Assembly: GCA_016271365.2 (NCBI GenBank) | Contig: CM028129.1 | Span: forward strand, 1,008,939,501 to 1,009,003,500 | DNA: 64,000 nucleotides | Reading direction: 5' to 3' | Source: Neoceratodus forsteri | Lineage: Eukaryota; Chordata; Ceratodontiformes; Ceratodontidae | Shown here: in pieces, positions 32,831 through 44,428 of the stretch | Layout of the letters: every line of letters starts with the position of its first letter | How positions within the stretch are numbered: the first letter of the stretch is position 1 | Position numbers and translations under genes: made by a program | Notes under the pieces: model-generated | What the model was told of the DNA's origin: nothing | The model's input: the letters and a program-made list of their open reading frames with translations, nothing else | Database searches by the model: none

Positions 32831-35399
32831 AAAAAAATAAACAGATAACCAGGGTGCCTAATCAAGTTCCAGTAAAAAAAAAAAAACTTCATTTGTTAAA
32901 ATAATTGCTTGTTCTTAATCAGCATATTTTTAAAATCACATGATGAAGGTATTAAATCATACTAGTAGCTTTTCACTACATCATGCAATAATGTTTGATA
33001 CATGGCACTTTTGTTCCGCTTGGGTTATAACGACTGTTGTCTATTTGAAGGTAACTGTTTTATTATCAGTGTTTTTCAGACAGGTTTGGAGTTTTTGTAG
33101 GCTTTGTCATGTTAGTTGTGGCAGATCATTAAGTAAGGGATCACCGTCGTCAACCCGTCAAGAAGCACATTCAAGTTTTATAATCAGCAGGGCCATGCAA
33201 ACTCCTCAGACATTTGAATCAAAATATTTTCAGAATGAAAGTATGTATACAAGGACAACCTACTCTTACCAAAAAGCAAAGCTTTGTAGTTAATGCTCCA
33301 TTTAGGTAAATGGGGCAATTTGCACCTTTTCTCACACCTACTGTTTGTCTTTGTAGCAGCAAAACATTCTCTCATGTTCTGCTTCTACACAGATTTTAAG
33401 TACTTAAGTGTACATATGCATGGCCAGAGGATTTTGAAACCAAACCAGAGAAGTGAATCACATGAAAGCAGTCACACTGGACTCCTCTCCTCACCTCACA
33501 CTGTACTGTTTTAGCCAAATCCAAGTCGGTGTACTAAAATGCTAGCATATTTGAGTAGCTTTCCTTGAGAATTTAATTTCAGTCAAAATTGAATAAACTG
33601 CATGAAACTGCAGACTTTATGCAGAGAACGGTGAAAATTGGGGATACTGCAGAAAAACTCATGGGTGCAATTTTCCAGTGCCCCTGCCCATGAGGTCCAA
33701 CTTTCTGGAGTCCTTATCAGGAGGAAGACAGTGGAGGTGCTTAGGCTTCCTGGTTCTATTGTGGGCAGCATTTATTACCACAGAATCTGCTTTATGTTAC
33801 TCAGCAAAATATAGTTTCCTTAGGGAACCTGGTACAATTTGTCCGCCTTTCTGGGCATGGCAGGGATCAAATTTGGCTTGTCCCAAGCAGCCAATGTGGC
33901 ATCTTTAAAGGCTACTATGAGGGAGGGATAATAAGGAGAGGAGAATCTGGCAACTCCAGGCAGTCTGTCGGATTCTGCCTGTGACATCCTGCTCTTCAGC
34001 ATCGAACCCCATCGCTGTTTGTAACGGTCTTATGACTGAAATAAAGGAGGGTCTGGGGACCACTGGGTATAATTGGCAGAGTCCTCGCCTCAGATGAGAC
34101 GTGGAGTCAGAATGGGGAGCGGGCTACCTTCCCCACCATCATCTTCCTCCTCATCCTGGGGGCAGAGGTCAGGATGGTATTCATCCTCACTGCCAGGGTC
34201 TGAGATTAGGACTGATGGCCCTGGAACAAGGACAAGCCTGACACAGTGTCATCAAAGGTGTAGACGGGCAGTAGGCCTAGTAGGTCCTGGGCTGCCTCCA
34301 AGGGAAGATCAGCCATGCATGAACTCCCAAAAGGAGTAAAACATGTCAGAGACAGCTATGACAGGCGCCACTGGAAGGCCTAGTGGCATCGGCACTGGAG
34401 CCTGCAGTCCCAGTGCTAGCCTGGCTGCCGTGATTAACGGTGGAGGCCGAGGGTCACACATCAAGAGCCAACAAGGGACATCACTAGGATAGAAGAGGCC
34501 CTGAGAGCGACAGGGTAGGCTGAAATGACGATGGTGAGGTCTGGGTCCCAGAAGTCAAGGAAGCCACCATGGGACAGGTCAAGGATATCACTGGGAAGGC
34601 GGAACCCCTGCCAACAGTCCAGTGCCGAACGGATCCGAGACGGTGTAGCTCCCTGGCTGGTGGCCTGTGGAGAACAGGGTCCGGAACAGCAGAGGCTGGG
34701 AAGGCAGCTGGGGTAAGGAGAGCCCGATGCAGAGAAGCCAGCACCAGATACAGTTAAGAGTGGTGGGAGGTACTGCCAGCGCTGACTCTAAGGAAGACAA
34801 GGTGTGGAGGCAGAGGGGCTGCTGCCAAGGCAAAAGATGACCCCGCCACGGCCAACACTCTAAGTGGTGAGTGTGCCAGAGAGGACCTGCTTTACTGTGA
34901 TCCTTGTCCCAGTGTTTGTACTTCCCAGATGACTTATCCTGGGCCTTGAGGAGACAGCCCATGGATGGGGCCAGGGAAGCAGGGAGCTTCTGGTCTGTAG
35001 CTCCTTATCCATCAGGGCAACCTTCTGTTTCAGTAGGAAGCTCTCAGGTTCTACAAGCCGTGCTGCCGGGTGGCCTGGTTGAACCCCACGGCACACCACA
35101 GGCTTGAAATGTCGGGTCCAGGCCTAGGCAGCGGACACAGACGCCGTGGTCGCCCTTGTCGAAGATCTTCTGGCCAGAACTGCAGAGGCGGAAGAGCTTT
35201 TCGAAGCATCTGGCAAACAGAAAAAGTTAGAATGAGGAAAAGTGGCAGTCGAATGAAGCAGCAGTGTCTCAGTGGAGCGCAACGGTCACAGGTCAACGGG
35301 CGGAAAAGAACTGAGGCGCAGGGCACCCATGCTTATATGGAAGGGACATTGTTGTGTCTGACGCAGTCATGGGTACCTTGTAGACTGCTAGCTAGAAAA

Positions 35400-35478
35400 G
35401 TTTCTGTGTGGTCCTAGTGCCTGGTAGTGGCTGTTCTATAGGTGTGGCCTGATGCAAGAGAACTTTGATGAAGATAGT
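35400..35478. repeat. DIRS-C right terminal repeat
   Basis: Inverse of DIRS-G left end 38519-38600. Shared words include TAGTGCCTGG, TATA, AGGTGTG and CCTGATG. The last recognised base is about 35478. Confidence 0.65.
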
Positions 35479-35480
35479 AT

Positions 35481-35722
35481 GCTGCAGTAGTTGGGAAAGT
35501 GCAGCAGGAGGCAGTAGTCGTGTCAAGATGCTGCAGTATCTGGGAATACACAGCAGGTTGCGGTAGCAGCAGACTGGATGCTGCAGTGCAGAGAAGTGTT
35601 CCGCTTTGGGACAGCTGTAAAGAGAGATCCTGAAGTACTGGGATGTGTTCTGCAGATATCAGCAGTGGCGAGACAGAATGCTGCAGCACTGAGGAGGTTG
35701 GCAACAACATGCAGTGATCATA
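35481..35722. repeat. About 50-bp degenerate minisatellite, five units
   Basis: Units begin at 35481, 35530, 35580, 35629 and 35680 (49, 50, 49 and 51 bases apart). Most start GCTGCAGTA and share a central CAGCA and GCAGTAG-like word. The array begins within a few bases of the right end of DIRS-C. Confidence 0.7.
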
Positions 35723-36921
35723 AAATCACACCAGTCACCAGTTTTAAAAAGGCAAATAAATTACAGATGGCCATCAGCAGAACTTCAAAGTACACTGTAC
35801 AAAGTTTCCCAAATATCACAATTTCAAGTCACTCCACTATTATTCACTAAGAGCCTTCACATGAAAACAGACCTTTATCCCTTCAGTTGCTCCACACGCT
35901 TATAACCTAATTAAACCATAAATATTCTGTGACATCATAATCATTCTAACAGCAACAGACTGAAGCAACAAGCAGGCAATTATGACCTCAGCAAAGGAAT
36001 TTCATGCAAATACCTTTTGTAATAATGAACAGGATGAACTGAAATGCAATTATATATGTAATGGACTTCTGCTGTTACCAATGGTGACTGTTCTGGGGAC
36101 CGGATACCTCACTTAAAAGGTAGTAAAATCCACATAATTGAAACACAGTACTTCAGGGTAAGCTTGGGCAAATTTCTGCTTACCAAGAATATCCTAGGTG
36201 GCAGGATTGGTAGAAAATCCTATAAATCAGAACATCCGCACACCATGCCTGTTGGTCCTTACTTATAACGAGGGAAAGGGGTGGACTTGATGATCTAGTG
36301 TCCACTGACACTTATAAAATCAGGTACAGAGTTTCACTCTAGATGGGTAGTGTTTTGAAATCAGTTATTTAGAAAGGCCAATTCCAGGTGTACCAAGCTT
36401 TAAAATCACCATTCATAAAGTTATGATTCAAGAATTTACAGAATTCTCAAAAACAAAAAATTTACTGCTGAAAATAGGAGTCATATGTATATTGCTCTGT
36501 TTTGAACATGTATGTATTTGAAACTTTAATAAATTCCTAACTCGTGATTTACTGAATGGTGATTATTTTTAAGCTGGGTACACCCAAAGTGCAGGTTAGT
36601 AATACTGATAGGTCATTTTAGAACACAACCAGCAGTCTGAGTGCAACTTCTTTGGGTCAGTCAGAACCCAGATTTCTTTCTTATGAAGCTATACCTAGTA
36701 TTTTAGAGTTTAAAGGAGAACTGTGCATGTTTGCCAGTACAGGCTAGTTTGTAAGTACTGGTTCAAATGTTGCTATTGTTCCATCTACACAGACTGTATG
36801 ATGTAGTTTATGTCCCTGTTCTACTCTTCTACTATTGGCACAATGCACCTACATTCTATTTCAGAACTCTGTGGTTGTTTGAGAATTATACAATAGCTCA
36901 AAAATCCTCCAACCTGATTGG

Positions 36922-36984
36922 CTGGCTGGCACGATTTACCCGTTGTAAATCCTGGCATTACCAACGGGTAAAAGTGCCAGTCAG
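36922..36984. repeat. 24-bp imperfect inverted repeat
   Basis: 36922-36945 pairs with 36962-36984. The inner 10 bases (TTACCCGTTG / CAACGGGTAA) and outer GGCAC/GTGCC pair exactly, with two or three mismatches in between. The loop is 16 bases. It could be a hairpin RNA or the core of a small palindromic transposon. Confidence 0.8.
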
Positions 36985-37189
36985 CTGCATCTGCCCATCA
37001 ATAAATCCGACCTCGAAAATCAAAGCAAACGCCGCCATATTAATTCCCCACTAGCACCACCTCTCTCGCTCTTTTCTCCCTCTGTTTCCCCACAGCACGG
37101 TCATCAGGAGGCTGCATATGCCTCCCAACATCCCCATTTAGCAAAGCACATATGTTAAGACTCTCAGGAATGCTGAACTTGGGAAAGTG

Positions 37190-37735
37190 TGTGATTTAAA
37201 AACGAGAGGTGGGCCGCCCATCGGCACAGCAGTTGGATTTCCGCTGCAACGCCGCAACCTGGGTTTGGGAATGGACCTGGGGCGCCAGAGGGAGAAGGCT
37301 TGAGCGTCTGACAACTGCTCTTCTCTCGGAGGAGGGTGGGGAGATGACCCGGAGCTTGCCAAACTCCTGAGAAGGCCGGGGAACAGCAACGATTGGGTCC
37401 TGCTGAACAGAGGGCGTGGTGAACATCAGCATACGCCTTGACATTAGTAGCACACCACACCCCCAGGGAGAAAAGGGAAACAGTGCCATGGCTGACCGGA
37501 TGACGGTCGCCAGCTCCCGCTGCCACAGAAGCCCTAAGACAGCCAAAGACCACCTCAGCACTCAAGCCAACACGGGTGTGCTGGCGATCCCGCTGGCGCT
37601 TTTCTCCCTCGGGAGGCGGGGGACCCATCCGGCGAAGGGTTACGCTGGGGGAGGGTCTACAATGTGTGGTGGTGGGTGGTATCAGGACCGAAAATAACGA
37701 CTGGGCGTCCGGCGTAGGAGTGGCTGGCTAGAGCA
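37190..37735. other. GC-rich, CpG-rich patch
   Basis: About 550 bases with many CpG, in contrast to the AT-rich surroundings. A minus-strand open stretch of 154 codons (37164-37628) has no recognisable domain and is probably a by-product of composition. The patch could be a CpG island or a GC-rich transposon. Confidence 0.4.
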
Positions 37736-38518
37736 AAAAAAACACACAAGACAGGTAATAGTTGCAGAAATAATGTCCAAAGCTGCCGTGATACTGGGAT
37801 GCACCTATGCATAGGCACATGCCTAGTATCATGGCTCATCTTTTAGCAATTATTTCGTAACTTCTACTCTCGTTTTAATTCAAACATTTCCCTCATTCAG
37901 CATTAATCAATGTGCTAAAATATTTGCTTAGCTGAATGGGGATGGTGCAACTCATGCATGAGCAGCTGCTGTTTGCTGTAGTTTGAGCAGACGGTAAACT
38001 TGACCTTGACAGTGCATGGATCACTGAGGTATACCCAAAGCCTCAGGTTGCACTCCCAGAAGCCAAACCAGACATCAAAACCGAAACCAAAACGTGCTCA
38101 TCAGTGCAGGACACCCTTGAAGGTCAAAGGCTTGCTCCCCACAGGTACAGGCAGTACATGAGTACAACAGAGTCTTGCACTCAAAAAGCTGAGAGTGGGA
38201 GAATAGGACCATTTTCCAGGTGTAAGAATACAATTTAATAAAATCATTTAAAATGCAAAACAGAATTAGTTTTTTCTTCATTTTGTGCACAAAAACTGAA
38301 GGGACATTGTATAATCGCAATATACCACTCCAGGGTGTGTGTAATGTTGAGATTTACCCATTTGGTGTGGGTAGATCACAGCATCACCAACACCTGTCGT
38401 GGTATATTACTTAAATAGACTACATCATGAACAGTTCATGCCCTGGAGATCTTTTTCTGCTGACAACCACAAAAGCAGAAACTACTGATGTCACTAAAAT
38501 GCCTGTGTAGATGGAAAT

Positions 38519-39725
38519 AACAGTTACGCAAGAACTTACTGTAACAGTAGACCTTCAAGGAATCTCTCATCAGGTCACACCTTTATAACTATATGCTGCC
38601 AGGCACTAAGACTGCAGGACTGAGAACAGCACATGTAGTGCAGCTTCACAAAAGCGGCCCCAAGAATGACCCAAGGAATTACAGACCAGTCAGTATCAAC
38701 TCCACTGTGGGCAAGCTCATGGAGACTATACCAAGGAAAGGTTGCTGGAAGATCTAGAGGAGCATGGTCTCCAGGATGCAAGGCAGCATGGATTCATGGG
38801 GGATTATGTCAAACAAATCTGATTTTACTTCTTTGTCTCTAAGAGAGTAGACAGGAACCAAGCGGTAGACATCCTCTGTCTTGATTTCAGCAAGGCCTTT
38901 GACTCTGTGCCCCCAAAAGGTTGATCAGGAAGTTGGTGGATCTTGGGGTTGGGGAAAAGATGGCCAGGGAGGACTACAAAGATGAATCAAGGCATGCAAG
39001 GAGAGGTTGAGGGCACTAAACATGTACTCCTGGAAGACCGGAGAGAGAGGGGAGTGATTGGAACCTTCAAGTACTTGAAAGGGATAAATAAGGTTGATAA
39101 GGAGAGTCTCTTTAAGATGTGGCAACCATAACATGAGGGGCACACTAAAGCTGGAGGTGGGAGGTTTAGGAGGGAGGTCAGGATGCACTTCTTCACAGAC
39201 AGGGTGACGGACACTTGGAATGCGCCCGCCAGAAGAGGTAATCTCGTTGAAGACAGTGGGCAGCTTTAGAGAGGATGGGACAGGTATACAGGGAGGACAG
39301 GAGGCGTGGGGAGAGGGGCAGGGACAGTAACAAGCTGTGGACCCGGCAAAGCAGCAGACTTGATAGACCAAATGGCCACCTTCTGCTGGCTATGGTATGT
39401 TAGAGTATCGAAACATTTCCATAGCAGTTCATCAGGGGCCACCCATGACATCAGGCATCGATGTGCTATAGTATACAAGCGTGACGGCCCCCCTCAGTTA
39501 TCTGCCCAAGATCATACTGGCCAGGCCTTCCTCCTCTAGGGAAGCAAGGAGAGAGAGATGGAGTGCCCAGCTGTCTGAAAGGCTGGAGCAACAGGCATGC
39601 CATCCTGGAGAAAGACAGAAGGGAAGAATCTCCAAGCTAAAGGGGATGGAGGGTGGAGTCGGCATGACCTGAAGAAAAGATTCTCTCAAGATCTACTGTC
39701 ACAGTAAGTTCTTACACAACGGTTC
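38519..39725. repeat. DIRS-G left ITR and complementary region, split by CR1
   Basis: 38524-38580 (AAGAACTTACTGTAACAGTAG) is the inverse of 39663-39717 (CTACTGTCACAGTAAGTTCTT). Without the CR1 insert the two are about 315 bases apart, as in DIRS-B. Confidence 0.85.
38640..39405 (+). mobile_element. CR1 LINE fragment, internally deleted
   Basis: Plus-strand CR1 3' part. RT blocks at 38680-38930 decode to RNYRPVSINSTVGKLME, then LDFSKAFDSVP. From about 38945 it jumps to the C-terminal region (MYSWKTGERG), so the segment with the FADD box has been deleted. The 3' UTR continues to about 39405 (CTTCTGCTGGCTATGGTATG). It lies between the left ITR and complementary region of DIRS-G. Confidence 0.75.
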
Positions 39726-39749
39726 TATCTTCTTTGGGATATCGCTCAT

Positions 39750-40971
39750 CTGATCATGCCACTAGGACGAGTCCCAAGCAGTACAGACAGCAAGACAGTC
39801 TGGGTGGCAGGAGGCCAGAAGCATAAGAAAGAAGGCCTTGAAGAACAGCTTGGCCAAAACCTGCCCTTCTCTTCCAGGCAATGTCAGGCTGCAGTGCTTT
39901 GTGAAAGTCTTGAGGTGGTTCTCCAAATGGCAGCCGCACAGTCTCAGTAGCTGACACATTCCTGAAACAGGTAACAGATTTGGCCGTGCCTCTGACTGAA
40001 TGGCCATGAACAACCCAGGAAGTTACTTACTGTACTTCCAGTAACAAATATAGTTCGTAAACCATTTGGACAGACATTGTTTTGAAACTGGTATGCGCCT
40101 CTTCCCAGGGGCGAAGGAAACAAAGCTGTGAGACTTTCTGCAGTGTCAGACAGTGAGTATAGTACAGAGTATTCTATGCACATCTAATGTATGGAGCAAT
40201 GCTTCCCTGGACTGGCATGCTCTGGATAATAAACAAGCAGGTGGATAATTTGATTTAAGTAAACTCAAGACACCACCTTTGGAAGAAACGAGGATTTGTA
40301 TGCAGAGACATCCTGTCTTTGTGGAAAATCAAATAAGAAGGTTCACACGAGAGCCTGCAGCTCTGAAATCCTTCAAGCAAATGTAATAGCAACTAAATAT
40401 AATGCTTGTCATAACAAAAGCATAGCTCTCAAGACGCAGCTGGCTCAAAAGGAGCCAAAGTAAGCTTTTCTAACACAAAATTTAGGTCCCAAGCCAGGAG
40501 TGGATTGCAGGTGGGAAGTTTCAAATGTAGAATACCTCACAAAACGCATGGGCCATAACCAGTTGGGCCACAGTATGGCCATCAATGGGCACATGGAAGG
40601 CTGATATAGCACACAAGTGCAACTTAACAGAAGAGTATTGCAGCCTTGCATCAGACAAGAGACAGCAAGCACTCCAGAATCTGATTCACTTGGCAAGTGA
40701 AGGGATCAAGGTGGTGTGAAGCGGCCCACAGAGCAAAACGCTTCCACTTCACAGAGTAAGTAGCCACAGTGGAGGGTTTCCTGGCAGTCACCAGGACATC
40801 AGCAACTTTTGGCAGCACCCCAAATCTCACAATGGCTATGTCCTCAGGAGCCATGCATGGAGATGGAGGACTTGAGATTCAGATGGACCAGGGTTCCCTG
40901 TTCCTGGGACAGCAGACCACTGCACAGGGGAGGGTACCGGAGGTTCCACTGCTAATTGCTACAGTAAGGAA
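39750..40971 (-). pseudogene. DIRS-G tyrosine recombinase
   Basis: The N-terminal block lies at 40651-40854 (MAPEDIAIVRFGVLPK, then ARKPSTVATYSVKWKR). Box I is at about 40340-40400 with RISELQAL, but the preceding TSAR is altered and followed by a stop. The C-terminal part is at 39750-40330, degraded. The gene aligns over its length with DIRS-C 28190-29240. DIRS-D is inserted just upstream of its N-terminus. Confidence 0.7.
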
Positions 40972-41535
40972 AGAAAAAATTACTCACCTGTAGTAATCTG
41001 TGTTTCTTCCAAAGGATCCACTAATATTACTACTTCTTGCAGTGGTCCTTTAAGCCAGCACTGCCCAAATCAAATGGAATGTCATGCTAATGATGGAATC
41101 TTTAGCTCGTGCATTCCATTCAAAAACTGCCCAGTGTAACTGCCTACATTCTAACCTCAGATTTTTTAGAAGCCTGCAAAGAGGCCATGCTAACATCTAA
41201 TTATAAAAGAAAATAATAGAAAAAAGGGACCCCAACTGGGGCAACTAGTAAACATAACATTAAACCACAGGAACAAGGAGAAAGTTCCCTTTTTCTAAAT
41301 GTCAGATTCCCCTACGGAAAAAGACCTACTAAACTATAAAGCATTACTAAGAAGTGTCAGCAGATGGCATACCACTCCAAGTATTTCTACAATCAGCACT
41401 GGAAAGGTTTGTTACTGATTCTGTCAGGGAGACAGGGTGGGAAAGTAATAATATTAGTGGATCCCTTTGGAAGGAACAAGATTACTACAGGAGAGTAATT
41501 TTTCTTCTAACCCCAGGAATCCACTAATATTACTA
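40972..41535. repeat. DIRS-D left ITR and internal complementary region
   Basis: 40980-41040 pairs inverted with 41450-41510 (AATATTAGTGGATCC and flanks). 41005-41175 pairs inverted with 48550-48705, the right repeat; the word TAGAATGTAGGCAGTTACAC occurs at 48562 and inverted near 41135-41155. Confidence 0.9.
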
Positions 41536-42660
41536 CTTGCAGACTATGCAGCAGTACCTTACAGAGGTGGGTAAAGAATCTACTTAGTAAAAGACTCTGC
41601 AGGACTGTTGTGCCAACCTGGCATCGTTCCTGGACTGCGGTCCAGGCTATAATGCTTAGTGAAGGTGTGGACTGACCTCCAGGTAGCTGCTTACAGATTT
41701 CCACCAATGGCACACCTCAGGTAGCTGCAACTGTGGTAGTTGTTCCCTTGCAGAATGGGCCCCAAGTCCCACAGGGGCACCCTACCTGCTTTTAGGTAGC
41801 AAAACTGAATACACTGAACTATCTATCAAGAGACAGTTCTTTTGAGGAAGGTGAACCCTTACCTACCTCTCCATAAGTGAAGAAAAGCTAATGTCTATCC
41901 TGCCTATGATGCTTGGTATGAGTCATGTAGTAACTTAAAGCCCTTTTACATCAAGGCTGTAGAGTCTACGCCCTGAGCTACAGTGCTCAGTAAAGAAAAC
42001 TGGCAAGGTGATAAGACTGGTTCAAATGGAAATCTGAGACCATTTTGAGGAGGAACTTCCTATTAGTTCTCAACATTACCTTGTCCCTGTGGATGGAAAC
42101 ATATTCCTTTTCCACAAAGAGGGCCTGGAGCTCACTTATCCTCCTGGCAGAAGTGATTGCCACCAAGAAGACTACATTCCAAGTAACAAACTTCAGATCT
42201 GCAGAGGCCATGGGCTCAAAGGGAGGAAGCATAAGCTGAGCAATGCAAATGTTCAGATCCCAAGCTGGCACTGGTTCCTGTGAGGGAAAACAGTTGACAG
42301 TCCCTTAAGAACTTCCTGAAGACAGGATTTGATGCTAAGGAGGTGTCCTTTCCAGCTGAAATGTATGCTGACAGTGAAGCCACGCACTTTCAGGGTTGCA
42401 GACCTTGGGAATGTAGATGAGTCAAACAGTCCAGCAAGTCGGTATGCCAGCTTGAGCTGGAGCTACACCCTTATCTTTACACCATACAGAGAACCTTTCC
42501 ATGTCAAGGCATAGGTTTTCTTAGTAGAAGGTTTCCTATACCCTCTGTGGACCTTCAGGGCCCTTCAGAGAGCTGCCAGCCTGCTTTCTAAGTCCTCAAG
42601 AGCCATGCCTTGAGTCTGAGAAAGCAGAGATTGGGGTACATGGCCTCCCTTGGGGTCGTC
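41536..42660 (-). pseudogene. DIRS-D tyrosine recombinase
   Basis: Box I is at 42117-42180: VVFLVAITSARRISELQAL, unbroken and followed by RDKVMLRTNRKFLLK (42060-42100). The N-terminal part is at 42540-42660, with residual ALEDLESRLAALxRALK-type sequence. The C-terminal part at 41536-41720 is degraded (VEICKQLPGG). Frameshifts lie between the blocks. Confidence 0.75.
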
Positions 42661-44400
42661 TGTAGGTTGTACCTTTGTAGGAGGTGAATCGGTTTGACCA
42701 CCGACATAGAAAGCAGGAGGAGTACCAAGGCTGTCTGGTCCAGTCTGGGGCTACAGTATCACTGAAGCTGGCTGTGATCAGAGCTGATGAGCACCCTGAG
42801 AATCAGGGGAAAAGGCGGGGAGGAGGCATAAAGATGCCTCCCTGTCCAATCCAGAATTGGGGCATCCAGGGAACTGTCCCTTGGCAGGGGCCCTGCAACA
42901 ATACAGAGGCAGGTGGTGGTTTTGTGGGATGCAAAAGATACATCTCTGAAGTGCCCCACCTCCTGAATAGGACGTTCACCACTTGCTTGTTCAGTGTCCA
43001 TTAGTGATGGGCTTGGTTTATCCTGCTCAAGGCATCTGCCAGAGTGTTGTCCTTGCTAGGCAGATGGATCGACTGTAGGAGGCGTTCAGAGAGTAAGCAA
43101 GGCTCCATATCTTCATTGCTTCTGTACAAAGTGGGGCAGACCTTGTCCCTCCCTGCTTGCTGATGTAGTACATTGTTGTGGTATTGTCTGTCCTGACCCA
43201 CCTTTCCCTGTATTAGGCGTGAGAAAGCCTGCAGGCCAAGTAAACAGCTCTTCACTCTAGCAAGTTTATATGCTGGAGAGATCTGCACTCTCCCAAGTGC
43301 CGTGAATGGTGTGCTCCCCAAGTGGCACCCCACCCTAACGGAAGCATCTGTTGCAAGAACCAATGAAGGGGCTCCTGCAAGAATGGAACCCTTCTCAAGT
43401 TTTCCAGCTCCATCCACCACTGGAGTGCCTGTAATAACACCCTTGTTACTGGTATGGGTTTTAATAGTCTCTCCGCCTTAAGCACCAGTGTGCCCTGAGG
43501 TAGAACTGAACATCCCTCATCTGAAACCTGGCACCTATGACTGTGCTTGTTGCTGCAGCCATGTGCCCTAACAGTTGTAGAAACTGTCTTGCTGGCTTTG
43601 CTTGCCCAGGACAAGCGAGCATGCCAAAGTCAAATGCTTTCTGCCCTCTCCTGAGGGAGGAAAGCACTTCCAATATGGTGTTTAGTTCTGCACTATGAAG
43701 TGCAGTATCTGCACAGGAGTCAGGACTGACTTTCTAATGTTGAGAAGGAACTCAGGAGTACAACAGATCCTGGGTTATCTGAAGGTCCTCAGTCATCTGC
43801 CAGTGAGACTTTCCCATGATTAGCCAATCATCCAGATAGAGAAAAACTGAAACACCTAGTCTTCTTAGGTGTGCCACCATTACTACCATGCATTTGGTAA
43901 AGACCCTTGGTGCAGAGGTGAGCCGAAAGGAGTGTTGAGAACTGATAGTGGCCTGAGGGAAGTCTGAATCTCAGATATTTTCTGTGCAACTCCCTTACAG
44001 GAATATGGAAATATGCATCCTTTAGGTCTAAGGAAGCTAACCAGTCTCCATTTTGCAGAGTTGGCAGGATCATGGCCAATGTGACCATCTTGAACCTGGG
44101 TTTTACCAGGTACCTGTTTAGCAGTCTGAGGTCTAGTATAGGCCACCACTCCCATTCTTTCTTGTTGTTAGGAAGTATCTTGAATACATCCCCTGCCCTT
44201 GTTGGCTTGGGGGAAGAGAGACAGGCTCTACTGCCCTTGCTAGAAGTAAGGCCTGAACCTCCTGTTCCAGCAATTTTCTTTCTGAGGAAGGAACTGTGGT
44301 GAACTTCCTTGATCTTGGAGGAGGAAGGGATTTGAAGCAGAGGGACAGGCTCTGACTCACTATTTCTAGAACCTACCTGTCTGTGGTAATTTTCAGCCAT
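42661..44400 (-). pseudogene. DIRS-D RT-RNase H-methyltransferase region
   Basis: RT is open from 44400 to 43828 (190 codons) apart from shifts near its end. It has WWPILDLRLLNRYL, palm motif A as WLASLDLKDAYFHIPV (about 44010-44055), then the catalytic YLDD at 43827-43838 in another frame. RNase H is seen at 43001-43420, with LATDASVRVGCHLG and, at its end, LPSKDNTLADALSRIN. The methyltransferase-like block is at 42760-42990 (LDAPILDWTGRHLY, then PPFPLILRVL). Confidence 0.85.
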
Positions 44401-44428
44401 TCCTGAAAATAATGAGTCAGTCTGCCCC

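Larger units (their letters stand above)
31584..33686. mobile_element. hAT-type DNA transposon, non-autonomous
   Basis: A 2103-bp insert in DIRS-C gag. It starts CAGGGTCACTGGAAAACTGCA and ends with the inverse of CAGGGGCACTGGAAAATTGCA (19 of 21 match). It is flanked by a perfect 8-bp duplication, CCCATGAG, at 31576-31583 and 33687-33694. CAGGG ends, short inverted repeats and 8-bp duplication are diagnostic of hAT elements. No transposase-like open frame was found, so it would have moved only with help from an autonomous hAT. Confidence 0.92.
30891..35110 (-). pseudogene. DIRS-C gag-like protein, interrupted
   Basis: Gag remains at 30891-31417, 31531-31583 and 33687-35110, separated by a SINE scrap and the hAT element. 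The parts rejoin in order when compared with DIRS-G (56230-57040) and DIRS-I (10680-11350), for example at GCATCATAAGCAGACC (31268) and at CTGGTACAATTTGTCCGCC (33829). Cysteines near 35120-35150 stand where the DIRS-I zinc cluster lies, but the motif is broken. No open frame longer than about 125 codons remains. Confidence 0.6.
27841..35478 (-). mobile_element. DIRS-C, with nested SINEs and hAT
   Basis: Same subfamily as DIRS-G and DIRS-I. Its left terminal repeat is not visible. The first similarity to DIRS-G (39790-39870) starts about 27845. Recombinase, RNase H-RT and gag follow in order on the minus strand. The right terminal repeat (35400-35478) matches the left repeat of DIRS-G at 38519-38600 in inverted orientation. 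It is interrupted by SINE sequence at 27942-28125 and 31418-31530 and by a hAT element at 31584-33686. Confidence 0.8.
35723..38515. other. AT-rich DNA with hairpin and CpG patch
   Basis: The largest stretch without recognised transposon sequence. No exon-like conserved coding block was found. It contains the hairpin at 36922-36984 and the GC-rich patch at 37190-37735, listed separately. The rest is AT-rich and featureless to the eye. Confidence 0.5.

Noticed and set aside
35481..35722. CRISPR-like array
   Set aside because: Units vary throughout with no constant repeat and variable spacer, and the genome is eukaryotic. It is a degenerate minisatellite.
37164..37628. 154-codon minus-strand frame as a gene
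   Set aside because: No recognisable domain, several overlapping frames open at once, explained by the GC-rich patch.
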